Assembly: GCA_003254925.1 (NCBI GenBank)
Contig: QANZ01005908.1
Span: forward strand, 1,036-65,035
Reading direction: 5' to 3'
DNA length: 64,000 bases
Origin: Chamaecrista fasciculata
Taxonomy: Eukaryota > Streptophyta > Magnoliopsida > Fabales > Fabaceae
Shown: in pieces, positions 11,204-23,200 of the stretch
How positions within the stretch are numbered: the first letter of the stretch is position 1
Layout of the letters: every line of letters begins with the position of its first letter
Position numbers and translations under genes: made by a program
The notes under the pieces: generated by a model
What the model was told of the DNA's origin: nothing
What the model saw: the letters and a program-made list of their open reading frames with translations, nothing else
Database searches by the model: none

Positions 11204-13077
11204 GCTTTTTTCTACTTAATATTGTACTTATCTAGAGTGAAATAAAATGATCCTACTTCTTTTAAGTCTTTATGACTATACTATTGATTTAGTCTCTGAA
11301 TTATATAGGTGTTGTTATTTTAGTCCTTAGATTTTTAAAATGAACTATAATGAAAACTAAATAAAGCATTAAAAAAAACTTTTGCTTTATATGAAATAAC
11401 TTAATCAAATAAAAAAATCTAATTAATTAAAAATAAAATGAAAGTAAAACAAAAACAGAATTGATCAACTGTCTCAAAAATACTCAAGCAATTGTCAAGA
11501 AAAAAACATTTGCTTACAAGTATCCTTCTCTAGTCTTTAATATTATTAATCTTGACCTTCTTTGTAGTAATATTAATTAATTAATTAAAATTTGAGCAAA
11601 TCCCGAACTTATAATCCTACATACAAGCGCCTCCTATGATCGAATATACCTATTACCGTAGAACAATTTGTATNNNNNNNNNNNNNNNNNNNNNNNNNNN
11701 NNNNNNNNNNNNNNNNNNNNNNNNNNNNNNNNNNNNNNNNNNNNNNNNNNNNNNNNNNNNNNNNNNNNNNNNNNNNNNNNNNNNNNNNNNNNNNNNNNNN
11801 NNNNNNNNNNNNNNNNNNNNNNNNNNNNATTATTGATGGTTGCGATTTTCTATGGGCCCCGAGTTATAATTTACACATCTTAAGGAGTGATTATTGGATC
11901 AATACAAATTTATGGACCAAATTGTATTCTTAAAATAATTTTATTGTTATTTTCATTTTTGTTCATCATCTCTCCAATAAGATGGAACAAAAACCCATCA
12001 TCCAAAAATATCTCATCCTCACGCTTTCCAAGATTATCTCATCTCAATATCATTCCAATCAAACCACACCCAAACACCTATCATCTCATTTCATTATTTT
12101 CATCTCATCTCATTATTTCCTATCATTTCTACCCCTATAGAAATTAAAAAAATCTATAAACCTATTTTAACCAACCACAATCATTACATACCCTTTTATA
12201 TAATTTCACACCCTATTTAACATCATTTTCTCTCAAATCATCCAAACACTAATCCATTATTTTCATCTCATCTAATCTCATCATTATCTCATCTCATTCA
12301 CTTGGTTGAGATTGGATGACATTTTGGAATTCCCAAACAGGCCCGGAGTTTTCTTAGATTATTGAGTTCTCTATCAAATAGATTATTGAATATATTCTTA
12401 TATATTCTATTAATAAAATTTTGTTAATTTTAATTAAATAAAATATATATGATTAAATCTTATTGATTAAGATACTATAAAATCAGGATTTAAGGTCTTT
12501 GGATAAGTGTGATAACTAAAGAATTTAAGCATATTTCATAAAACCAAAATTTTTTAGTAAGTATACTTATTGAGTTTATACTTTAATATTTTCTAGAGTA
12601 ATATAAGATAATAATATCTTATATTATATGACTTCACCCCTTTCCGATCGTTTTCTCTTTTTTTCTTTTTAAAAATTTAACTTTAGTTTTAGATGAATAA
12701 AATGCCAATATTTATCCTAAATATATGAAGTAATTTCAAATTGGTCATAAATATTTTATTTATTTTAGATGAATCTTATATATTTTTATAATTTTTCAAA
12801 TTGATCCTAAACTTATTCGTTTATCAAAATAAAAATTTTATGTAATCTTTAAATCTAAATAATTTAAACTTAGCCCCACTATAAGTGATGCTAGAAGAAA
12901 GGATTAAACTTATATAGTTTTTTTATTTCAAAAAAAATTAAAAAAACAGCCTATCTCAAAAAGAAGAAAAAGTCTCACGGTGAAATACTTCATTCTCGGT
13001 TGCTTTGCTTCATAAACCCTAATGACTCTGTTATTCTCACTCCCAAAAGTCACTGTCTGCGATACACCAAGCTATGA
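11204..13077. other. intergenic region with assembly gap and ATCTCATC-rich repeat
   Basis: No gene was seen. The N block covers 11674-11828. The stretch about 11985-12345 is a degenerate run of 'atctcatct'-type units ending in 'cccaaacaggcccgg', which resembles the right end of a common plant MITE; its left end may be hidden in the N block. The rest is AT-rich and leads into the PPR gene's promoter. Confidence 0.5.
11674..11828. other. assembly gap (155 N)
   Basis: A run of N in the intergenic space between the second xylanase gene and the PPR gene. It may hide the left end of the repeat that ends near 12345. Confidence 0.99.
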
Positions 13078-13127
13078 ATGCTCATTGCTCAACGAATTCT
13101 CAAGCACTGGAAAATGAAACTGATTGA
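13074..13127 (+). promoter_or_regulatory. overlapping upstream ORF at the PPR start
   Basis: An ATG at 13074 lies four bases before the PPR start in another frame and ends at TGA 13125-13127 after 17 codons. If transcribed in the leader it would compete with the main start. Either main initiation is by leaky scanning, or the real PPR start is a later in-frame Met. Confidence 0.35.
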
Positions 13128-15465
13128 AGGCGTTTTCGGCTACTTACTACGCAAGATGTTGCTTTTTATGCGCCATCTCTTTCACATTGGTAGGAGAACT
13201 TCCCACCGAGTAAGTTCTTTCACTTCTTCATTCCTTGATAATTCCAATCCCTCATTTGCCGGCGTGTTCGATGACTCATCGTTAAAATCATCGTCACACA
13301 GTTCCTTTGTTGCTTGCCCTTTGGTTTGGTGTACTAGCTTTCTGTTTGTAATCAGATTCCCTTTTGTCTCCAAATCAAGTCCACAAAATTCTTTTGATGA
13401 CATTAGTTCCGAATCATTGCGAAATATTTTACAACAAGGCGATTGGAATGACCCAAAAATAGCTAACATATTTACATCAGCATTAGCGCCCATTGGGGTG
13501 TGTAAGGTTTTGGTGAAATTGAAAGATGATCCAAAGCTAGCCTTGAAGTTCTTCAAGTGGGCAGGAAGCCAATTTGGATTTCGCCACACTAGTGAATCAT
13601 ATTGCATTATGATTCACATTTTGTTCTGTAGGATGTTCTATCGTGATTCAAGAGAGGTACTTACGGAGTTAATTTTGTTGAATAAAACGCTTCCAGGCTA
13701 TGATTTATTTGATATGTTGTGGTTCACTAGGAATGTTTGCCGTCCAGGCTTTGGAGTATTTGATGCTTTGTTTAGCGTATTAGTTGATTTGGGAATGCTT
13801 GAGGAAGCTAGTCAATGTTTTGGGAAGATGAAAAAGTTCAGGGTTCTACCAAAAGTGCGATCCTGTAATGAGCTTCTGCATCGGCTTTCTAAAGCAGGCA
13901 AAGGGGAATCATCGGTGAAACTTTTCAAGGACATGATTGGGGCTGGCCTTTCACCCTCAGTTTTCACTTATAATATTGTGATAAGCTATTTGAGTAAAGA
14001 AGGGGTTTTAGAAACTGCTTGGAATTTTTTTGAAGAAATGAAACAGATAGGCCTAACTCCAGACAAAGTCACTTATAATTCTCTCATTGATGGGTATGGG
14101 AAAGTGGGGTTGTTAAATGAAGCTGTAAATATATTTGAGGAAATGAAAGATGCAGGGTTTGAACCTGATGTGATAACCTACAATTCTCTGATCAATTGCT
14201 TCTGTAAATATGAAAGAATTCCTCAAGCTTTTGCTTATCTATGTGAGATGAGGAACACAGAGCTGAAACCCAATGTTGTAACTTATAGTACGCTTATTGA
14301 TGCATTTTGCAAGGCAGGCATGTTGCTGGAAGCAAATAAATTTTTTGTTGACATGAGACGAGTTGGTCTTCTTCCTAATGAATATACATATACATCTATG
14401 ATTGATGCAAACTTTAAGAAAGGTAATCTGAAGGAAGCACTTGCACTGGCAAATGATATGGTGGAGGCAGGGTTTAACTTTAATGTTGTAACCTATACCG
14501 CTTTACTGGATGGTCTTTGTGAAGATGGTAGGATTAAAGAAGCAGAGGAGTTATATGGGGCAATGCTGGAAGCTGGAGTGGCTCTTAATCAAAAAACTTA
14601 TACTGCCCTTGTTCACGGATATAGTAAGGCTCATGTGCTGGAGAATGCCATGGATATTTTAAAGGAAATGAATAAGAAAAACATCAAACCTGATTTATTG
14701 CTGTACGGAACCATAATATGGGGTCTATGCAAGCAGAATAAGATTGAAGAATCGGAGGCCTTAATACATGAGATGAGGGGTTGCGGTTTGACAGCAAATA
14801 ATTATATATATTCAACCCTTATGGATGCATATTTTAAGGTTGGGAAAGCCACAGAGGCACTTAATCTGTTTGAAGAAATGCAAGAATTGGGTATTGAGGC
14901 GACAGTTGTGACGTTTGGTGTACTAATAGATGGTTTATGCAAAAAGGGATTGGTTCAACAGGCAATTAGTTACTTTGGCCACATGAAGAGCATTGGTTTG
15001 CTACCTAATATAATGATTTATACTGCTCTAATTGATGGCCTTTGTAAGGATGGTTGCCTTGAAGCAGCCAAAAAGCTATTCAATGAAATGCTGGATAAGG
15101 GAATTAGTCCAGATAAAATTATTTACACTGCTTTAATTGATGGATACCTGAAGCATAAAATTCCTCAGGAAGCTTTGAGTTTACGAGATAAAATGGTTGA
15201 AATGGGTATGAAGTTAGACCTGCCTACTTATACTTCATTAATTTCAGGTTTTTCTCATTGTGGTCTTGTACAACAGGCAAAGTCATTACTTGACGAGATG
15301 CTTGGAAAGGATATTATTCCTCACGAGATTCTTTGTATTTTGTTACTGAGAAAGTATTGTGAGCTAGGAGACATAAATGAAGCTCAAGCACTGCAAAATG
15401 ATATGATTAAGAGGGGCCTAATTTCAGAGACCTATGATGCTACAGCTCCTTCCATACGAACTTGA
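13078..15465 (+). CDS. P-class pentatricopeptide repeat protein (At2g02150-like)
   Basis: An intronless frame of 795 aa. From about residue 225 to the end there are roughly 16 tandem 35-aa P-type PPR units, recognisable by recurring V-x-TY-x-x-L-I-D-G-x-C-K and EM-x-x-x-G-x-x-P-D signatures. No E, DYW, SMR or other C-terminal domain is present. PPR proteins of this class bind organellar RNA one base per repeat and stabilise or process transcripts in plastids or mitochondria. The basic, Ser-rich N-terminus with no repeats fits a transit peptide. The overall pattern resembles Arabidopsis At2g02150 from memory, not from a search. The start at 13078 is the first in-frame ATG; Met12 and later ones are alternatives. 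A 17-codon upstream frame starting at 13074 overlaps this start. Confidence 0.93.
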   Translation: MLIAQRILKHWKMKLIEGVFGYLLRKMLLFMRHLFHIGRRTSHRVSSFTSSFLDNSNPSFAGVFDDSSLKSSSHSSFVACPLVWCTSFLFVIRFPFVSKSSPQNSFDDISSESLRNILQQGDWNDPKIANIFTSALAPIGVCKVLVKLKDDPKLALKFFKWAGSQFGFRHTSESYCIMIHILFCRMFYRDSREVLTELILLNKTLPGYDLFDMLWFTRNVCRPGFGVFDALFSVLVDLGMLEEASQCFGKMKKFRVLPKVRSCNELLHRLSKAGKGESSVKLFKDMIGAGLSPSVFTYNIVISYLSKEGVLETAWNFFEEMKQIGLTPDKVTYNSLIDGYGKVGLLNEAVNIFEEMKDAGFEPDVITYNSLINCFCKYERIPQAFAYLCEMRNTELKPNVVTYSTLIDAFCKAGMLLEANKFFVDMRRVGLLPNEYTYTSMIDANFKKGNLKEALALANDMVEAGFNFNVVTYTALLDGLCEDGRIKEAEELYGAMLEAGVALNQKTYTALVHGYSKAHVLENAMDILKEMNKKNIKPDLLLYGTIIWGLCKQNKIEESEALIHEMRGCGLTANNYIYSTLMDAYFKVGKATEALNLFEEMQELGIEATVVTFGVLIDGLCKKGLVQQAISYFGHMKSIGLLPNIMIYTALIDGLCKDGCLEAAKKLFNEMLDKGISPDKIIYTALIDGYLKHKIPQEALSLRDKMVEMGMKLDLPTYTSLISGFSHCGLVQQAKSLLDEMLGKDIIPHEILCILLLRKYCELGDINEAQALQNDMIKRGLISETYDATAPSIRT

Positions 15466-17190
15466 GTGAGATAAATTATTATCTTAGTTCATCATTCCCT
15501 ATTATAGTGGCTTGCCATTTGATTTTTGATGATTACATCAAGGGTTAAATAACTTCATTGAAAATGAATATTGTGTCTCGTTAAGAAATGACAACTGTCA
15601 GTTCTAATGGATGCTCCTGAAAGGTACTCTGGTGTAACTCTGCTGCTTCTAGAACTTCCATTTCATGCTCTTGCATGTTTCGAGGCATATAAAACACGAT
15701 GCCTCCCTGTTCAATGGGGTTTTAATACTCTTTATGGTGAGTGATGATCATTAGGCAAAAATCTGAAATAGAAAGTTCTTTTATACTGGGTACTTTGATT
15801 GTGCATAATTACAGTTTTTCTCCCTGTGACTGATAATCTGTATGAAGATTGACTGATAGTTCTTGTTCGTAGTAGGAATCAACCAAGTCAGAGCAACAAT
15901 CATTTATATGGAAGATGTGAATGATTTCAGCTACAATATATGCTTCTTTTACCACTTAGATATACAAGGTATTTCATACTTCTTAAACATCTTAAGCTTA
16001 GTATATCCATAAAGATATTGCCCTATGTAAGCATAATAATGTCATCACATGAGGCCATGTCTCATTAGTAAATTTATTTTATAAAGATTCTGTGAAGCAA
16101 GTTTCTCTATGTGCTTATGAAGAAACAACTTTGCATGTTAAAGGACTCCTAGTTCTTTCAGAAAAAAAGCAATTCATGTTTTGTTTTCTCTACAGAGTGT
16201 TTTGGATTTTTGTGGCTTTATGCCTTAGTAACGAGATTGACAAAAGCAATTTTGTCTTTGACCATGCGGTTTTACAACTCCAACCCCGTCAGTCGACAAG
16301 TTTAAAGCTGTGGCCTGTGAGTACAATGATTTCTTCTGAACTTCATCTTGGTTGGGTCATTTTCTACTTATGTCTTTAATCTAAATTCTATTTGCTTTGT
16401 TTCTTTTGCTAGAATTGATTTTGTTAGAAAACTTTTTAGGCAGACAGTTCTATTATTGTTTGTTCTGCCAGAAAAGAAAATTTTGTATTTATAATTGGGG
16501 AATAATATTGCAGAAATCTCACAAATATAATTCAGTAGTTGACTAATCTAATACGATGCAAAGTGCTTCAGAAATACATAATACTCAACTCTTTCTGTAA
16601 CTAACTAGAGTTGTATTTATAAGTTTCCCACTCACTGTAAAACCTAAGGTGTCATAACTAATTCATTGAAAAGGGGAAAGGAGGGAACACATTCCACAAC
16701 CAAGTGGCTAGATGAGGAGAAGTGGGTTAATGAGAGGAGTGGCAAGCTCCTGTTAGAACCTGATCTAAAACTATTATTAATCCAACTTTCAAGATTCTCA
16801 AATATAAAATTTCCTTAGAAGATGTATTAAAAGTTAAAACCTTTCTTTTATTATTTTTCTCTGTTTTGTTTTTTGTTTATTTTACTTTTAATTTTTCACA
16901 GATAAAGTTTCTTTAAAATTGTTGTGAAAACCTTTTTTGTTTTTGGTTTCAATCAGCCTGTACCGTTGCTGCTTCCATTATTGTCCTGCTACAACTTCTG
17001 CTACCGTTTCAACTGCCAATTTTGATATATCAGTGCCTGCCAAGCATGTCTATCATTGCCACCACTACCACTGCTGCCATCACTGCACAATGTTGTTTAG
17101 ATCTCATCAATTGGTATCCAAGTCGAGTTGTCCATAAAACAAAGTGGACTAGCTGCAAAAGGTTCTAAGCAAAGTACAGTAAAGTGAAGT

Positions 17191-17353
17191 ATTCACCCTT
17201 AACCAAAAGGTGAGGGGCTCGAACCTTGGTTTTGAATATGAAGCAGCCTTATATTTTTGGGTCAGCTGTCCCGTCCATCGAGATGCTTGCAAGCCCAACG
17301 AGAGAATTAGTCACTATTGTTGATGGTGAATAAATTTTTTACTATCAAAGAAG
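17191..17353 (+). mobile_element. possible SINE with 10-bp TSD
   Basis: A 163-bp segment lies between two identical 10-bp direct repeats 'aaagtgaagt' (17181-17190 and 17354-17363). It contains a box-B-like 'ggctcgaacc' at about 17217-17226 and ends in a T-rich, A-rich tail. Box A is not clear. Size, direct repeats and the polymerase III-like motif together suggest a short interspersed element. A chance repeat cannot be excluded. Confidence 0.4.
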
Positions 17354-18476
17354 AAAGTGAAGTGTAGTAGAGTGTTGGTGCCAGGATGTTGATTCTTAGA
17401 AGCAGTGCTGTGATGGGATTGGGGACTTTGGTAGTTTGGGATACCGATAGCGTTTGAGAGAGAAATCCATTACTAGAATATAATCATATTTGAATTTAGG
17501 GAAAAATATTTGTATATTACTTACAAAAGTTTTTGTATAATGTTCTTTCAATGAAATTTTTTTCTCAGGATAAAATTTCTAAAACTATTTTATCTTCTGT
17601 TCAGGAAAAAAAAGGGTTCTCTATAGTCTACAAGGTTATAGAATTTGATATGGATTATTACCTTCTAGTTTTTCATGTAAGTTTGCAATAATTTCCTTCA
17701 CAGTTCTTATGCAACATTTCTTGGACCTGTTATTTAACTCTATTAGCTTTCTTTTCAAGTTCAGGTCTGACCATTGCACTATGAAATTCTTCCAAAATGA
17801 TCAATCATTCTAACCAATTTTTTTTTCCAATCCAACAAAACTTACACTTAATTAATTATTAAATAATTTGATTTTTTTAACTAATAATTTTCAACTGTTT
17901 TCCTCAGTAATACTTATGCGGCGGTTGTATTGGTGTGGCTCTGATTCCAGTTCTTCAGAAAAATTATATTAATTTTTAATAGATTAGTTAATTTGTAATT
18001 TAATTTTTTAAAATTATTATCATTAAATGAATCTCTCAAAAATGGGATTTTATCTTTATACATATTTTATCTATAGTTTAATAATTTAATTAAAAAATAT
18101 TATCTTAATTTTTCATTATTTACATAAAAAATTAAGTTCAAAAGTAATATGATGTTAATTTAGTAAATAGCAATAAATTAAATTTAACTTACGGAAAATA
18201 TTAAAAAAATTCAAAAGCAGCATTGACGATAATAATGTTTAAAAATGAAATTTCTATTTTAAAAATAAAAATTTACCTCATAATTTCTATTTTGAAAGGG
18301 ACAAAGAGTTATTGTTTTTTTAAAATTTTGAGGTAAATTTACATTTTCAAAGTATAATTAATGCACCTTAACAAATGCCCTAAGGGCATTCGTTGGCATT
18401 ACCATTGAAAAGATTAAATTAAAAATCTATTTGATAATCACTATTCACTAGTGCATTGATATCACATTACTGTTTT

Positions 18477-19017
18477 GAGGAAACCTACTATGTGGTTCCC
18501 TTTTTTTTATAGAGTCAATTATTTGGTCCATCATATATTGAAATAGACTATTCAACCCCTCACTTATCATAATCGTCAACTATTTTATCCCTCAGTTAGA
18601 ATTCGTTAAATTATTTGATGACATGAACGTTAAATGCTTACATGACAACGTTAAATGTCACTTTGGCATCCTAAACACCTAAACCAATCAAACCGAACCA
18701 AGAAACACAATTAAATCGATCTAAAATTGAATCAAACCCAAATAATTGATTACACTTGAAGCTTCCATAAGGTATAAATTATTGAAGTATTCTCAAATCT
18801 CAAACCTTATGTGGTCTTAAATAGTTAAATATGTGACATTTAATGTGTCAAATGTGCACTTGACGGTTGTATCATCGGTGTCAATAACGGAAATATACTA
18901 CAGGGATTAACGAGTTGATATTTGTAATTTTTGAGGGACCAAATAGTCTATTTCAAAAATTCAGGGACCAAATAGTTGAAACTGTGAAAAAGGAGGGAAC
19001 AAATAGGAGGTTTCCTC
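18477..19017. mobile_element. Mutator-like MITE, 541 bp
   Basis: The ends are 'gaggaaacctactatg' and, as reverse complement of the right end, 'gaggaaacctcctatt'. The arms stay similar for about 80 bp, both including 'gaaatagactatt'. The flanks 'tactgtttt' (18468-18476) and 'taatgtttt' (19018-19026) match at 8 of 9, which fits a 9-bp Mutator-type duplication. No coding sequence inside. Confidence 0.78.
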
Positions 19018-19129
19018 TAATGTTTTCTTCTTTAATTAGACAACCATTAAAACGACACCGTCCTGGTTCTTAGCTTTTTATCACATCCCTTTGTAAAGTT
19101 TGTATACTGTTCATATGGCCTAGGTTTTA

Positions 19130-20250
19130 TTTTTTTCATCTTTCTTGTTCCTTCCATCTTCGTTTGTTGGTTTTCGCTCTTCTCCTCCTTGCCTTCGCCG
19201 GAGTCAGTTTCCGTCTCCAGTGAACCTTTGCAGCCTCGAAGACTAGAGCTGCCGTCGCCGTCGTGGTCTGAAGTTGCTGTCGACGTCGAGGACTGAAGTT
19301 GCTGTCGCCGTGGTGAGTGGAGCGGAACTTCCGCATCTTCGTGCCGTCGTGGTGTCGTGAGTTTTCTAGTTTTCTTATCCTCTTGAGCTACCCACTATAT
19401 CTATGCTATTGTTATATCAATATCAGTGTATCATATCTATTGATTCTTGATGGGTTTACTTTATCTCATATCGGTAGGTCATGGGAAAACTGCTATGGGA
19501 GGTCATTGCGCCGTTTGTTTCTTTGTTAATGTATTTATTTTAATTTTTAAGGATTAAATTGATTAAATATCAACTGATGTTTTCTTTTTGATGTATTACA
19601 AAGGAATACGTGCATTATTATTTTTCCTTTAGGATTCATATAGATAATTTCTTCTTTGATTAATATAAATTAGCGCTGATAGTATATTCTACTTGTTGGA
19701 TGCACCTATGATGTAACCCTAATCAAAATCATGGGCTGTAGCAGGAGGAAAGTCAAAGTGTATGAGGTTTATCTTTCGAGAAGCATATAAATTATTAGCT
19801 TCTTGCCTGGACCAAATTTCCTCTACAGTCTGCCAATGTGCTGTTCGTGGGTCTGTGTTGAAATTTTTGTTGTTACTAAAGCAATTTGTTGTGTTTTGAA
19901 TTTCTAATAATACCCTAGAGCCGTTTAAATTTTTTAGTTTCTGTAAGTTTGTTATTTATTATATCAATTTTGTAATAGATAATTCTTTTTCATTATATAA
20001 AATTGAAAAATATATATTTAAACCACTAAATCCTGTATCAGTGTCTCGACTGATTCAACGGCTAGTCCATTTTTTAATACCATGCTATTTTGCTTCGCCT
20101 TTTGCAGTTCATTTCCAGGCAGTTCATAGAGTTCATCAATCATTACTTCATCTAGTGGTTGGAGAAGTGGTGAGATTCTGCATTTCATCGTTGTTGTTGG
20201 TTCCCCTGGAAGTTCTGTGAACAGGCTTGGTTTTAACAAGAAGAACAAGT
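19130..20250 (+). promoter_or_regulatory. likely XCT promoter, 5' UTR exon and leader intron
   Basis: A GC-richer, pyrimidine-leading stretch at 19140-19312 contains a repeated 'ctgaagttgctgtcg' and ends at a good donor 'ccgtg|gtgagt'. A matching acceptor 'gaacag|gcttgg' at about 20222 lies 28 bases before the XCT start. This suggests a leader intron of about 0.9 kb. Inferred from signals only. Confidence 0.4.
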
Positions 20251-23200
20251 ATGTCGGGTATGGGGGACGGGTATGTGGGCACGGCCCAAGATGCTGTTAG
20301 GATTCGACGGCTTGAGAAGCAGAGAGAGGCTGAGCGCCGGAAAATCCAAGAGCTCAAAACCAAGTCTGCCTCTGCTAAAGGCCAGCCTGGTCTCCTCCAA
20401 TTTGGTTCTAGCACTTCTGAGGTCTGAATTTGATATTCATCTCCATTAGATTTCTTCTAGTTATTGGGCATTGAGCTTTTCTTTCGATTGTAGTGAGAAA
20501 TACCTTTTCATATGTTGGTTACGGGTTCATAGTTGGAATCTTCGATTCTTTTGAGACTTGTCTACTTTGGTTTTTTATTTATATTAATCAACTTTAGATG
20601 ACTTTTTTCTTTCTTTCTGATTCTTTTTTTTTCCTCTTCTTTGATGGTCTTTTCAGATTCTCGAGACTGCGTTTAAAAAGGAAACTGTTGGTCTAGTGAC
20701 CAGAGAACAGTATGTAGAGAAGGTATAGAAACTTGTGATGGGGTTATAATGTTATTTATGTCATTTTTCGATATGATGATGCTTAATGACATTTTCATGA
20801 TGTAGAGGGTTAACATTCGCAACAAAATAGAGGAGGAAGAGAAAGAGAAGCTGCAGAAGCTACAGCAAGAGTAAGTTGATTTACAATGCTCTGTTGGTGA
20901 AATAGTAAAATTATAGAATAATTTTAATTTCATTTTTACCATTACTACTTAGTTCTTTTTCATATGCATTTACATTGTGTTTTGCTTCTCCAATTAGATG
21001 GTTCATTTTGGTTGATTTGTAGTTTACTATACATTGTATAGGGAGGAGGAGCTTCAATTAGAAAAGCGTAAGAAGAGGAAAATAAAGGGCAATTCTCGAT
21101 TATCTTTTGCTGAGGATATTGATAATGGCAGCGAAGAGGAGGAAGGAGAAAGCAGTAAGCTGAATTTGTTACTTCACTTGACTTCTCTCATTACCTTTCA
21201 GACCTTTGGTTGATGTGATCGTTTTCCTTTATTTTAGAATGTCACTGTTACTAAGTTGTGTGTCAGTTCTGTAGTTGTACTTCACTTTTCTTCCTTGTCA
21301 TCGTGTCAGAGCATAACTTTTAATAACTGTGAATCCTTGCAATTACAAAATCTTTTGTATTAGAATTTTATTCATTGTCTTATCAAGTTAATGTTCATAT
21401 CAATATATATTGTAGAACCATTGTAAGAAAGAAGAAAAGGCAGAAAGACTATATGAAATTATCATTTGTTAACTAGGGTTTGGAACAGGGAATTTGAAAC
21501 TATTTAGTGTTTGGTTTGTTTTATGCTTTATCAGTTTTGGGATGTTTTGCTAGCTATGCTTGAATTGTTCTTTTGCTTCGTGTTTGTGGGGTGAACTTTT
21601 TTCTCTTAGGGAGAGGTTTAAGGTTCTCTTTAAAATATAAGGATCTATAGAACCTGGGGGTATTTATGAAACAATATCAATTTACGTCAAACTGTATGGA
21701 ATATGAATATCTGGCACCATGAAGTCTGTTGGTGGTTTTCTTTTACTGAAAATAATATGAATCTTTACTTTGGTGTTGGCAGAGTCTCTGGAAACAAATA
21801 AACTTAGGCGTGGTAAACTTGGTAAAGACCCTACTGTTGAAACGAGCTTTCTACCTGACAGGTGTGGCATTTCTCTCGTTCTTTTTCTCCTCACTCTTTT
21901 TCCTCCCTCTTCCTGGAATTTCCCCATTCTTTCTTTATTGTTCTGGCCCTAACATCTGGGCATAGCGCTGAGGATGTTGTTTCAGTGAGCGAGAAGCTGA
22001 GGAAGAAGCAGAGCGAGAAAGGTTGCGAAAACAGTGGCTCCGTGAGCAGGAGCTGATTCGAAGTAAGTCTGCTAGTTGTTCATATCTTTCCTAGTTTACC
22101 GTAATGATAGTGTAAATAAGATGGTTAGTGGAATACAATTTTAGCAGAGGATAAACCATGCTCAAATAAATTCCTGTGTTTCAGATGAACCTCTTGAGAT
22201 TACATACAGCTACTGGGATGGAGCTGGCCATAGGCGTGTGATCCAGGTTAGTAAAGGCTATCTTCTTCAAAATATGCTTTCTAATTCGTAAGTTTAAATT
22301 TGCATTTAACACATAATAAATTGTAAAGGCAATTGAATCATTTATTTTATGATAAAGGTACGGAAGGGTGATTCAATAGGAGAGTTCCTTCGAGCAGTCC
22401 AGCAGCAACTGGCTCCTGAGTTTCGTGAGATTCGAACAACATCGGTGGAGAATTTGCTATATGTGAAAGAAGACCTTATCATTCCCCACGTAAGAACATG
22501 TACTTAGTTTAGGCTTTGCACAACAGTACAATCAGATAGAAGCACGTAGGATAACTTGCCTTTTCCTTCCCCTGGCATAATGTTATGATAGTTATCTATT
22601 GACTTCACTTGTTTTCATTCATGTGACAGCAACACAGCTTTTATGAGCTAATCATAAACAAAGCAAGAGGCAAAAGTGGACCTGTATGTTTGCATCCTCT
22701 CTTTCTTTTACTTCATATTAGTTATCTTATTGGAGGAGTTTCATGCCTTACTATTTCACTTCTAGATGACGTTTCTAAATTAGAGTATTTTATATTCTTG
22801 TTGATGGGTTCTAGTACTCTTATTTTTCTAATGCACAAGTAAATATATCCAGAAATTTTCTGGTGTAGGAAAGAGATTCTCAGTTGCAGGAATTAGTAAA
22901 TAAAGATATAAAATGAATTGTTGAAATGTGAGAAATCATACGAAGACATACTGATAAAAGAGGATAATTCAAACCCATTATTTCTTTTGTTGATTTAATA
23001 AATACTCTCTTTTTATTTTGGATTAATTAATCTATTAGTCCCCATAGTTTGCATCAATTTTCAATTAAATCCTTATAGTTTCAATTTTTGCAATTAAAGT
23101 CCTTATATTTCATTTTATTTGTAATTGGAACTTTCCATTTAATAATAACAAAATTTTGTCTTTTAACAACTGATCCAATATACTTTGTTAACAGTAAATG

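Larger units (their letters stand above)
15466..19100. other. PPR 3' flank and intergenic region
   Basis: No convincing coding region. The first kilobase has mixed composition and may contain 3' UTR. There is a possible SINE at 17191-17353 and a Mutator-like MITE at 18477-19017. The stretch about 17820-18360 is very AT-rich without recognisable structure. Confidence 0.5.

Noticed and set aside
13182-13607. 141-codon minus-strand frame inside the PPR gene
   Set aside because: Antisense shadow of a real coding region with no domain.
16092-16379. 95-codon open frame downstream of the PPR gene
   Set aside because: No domain, ordinary composition for 3' flank; likely chance.
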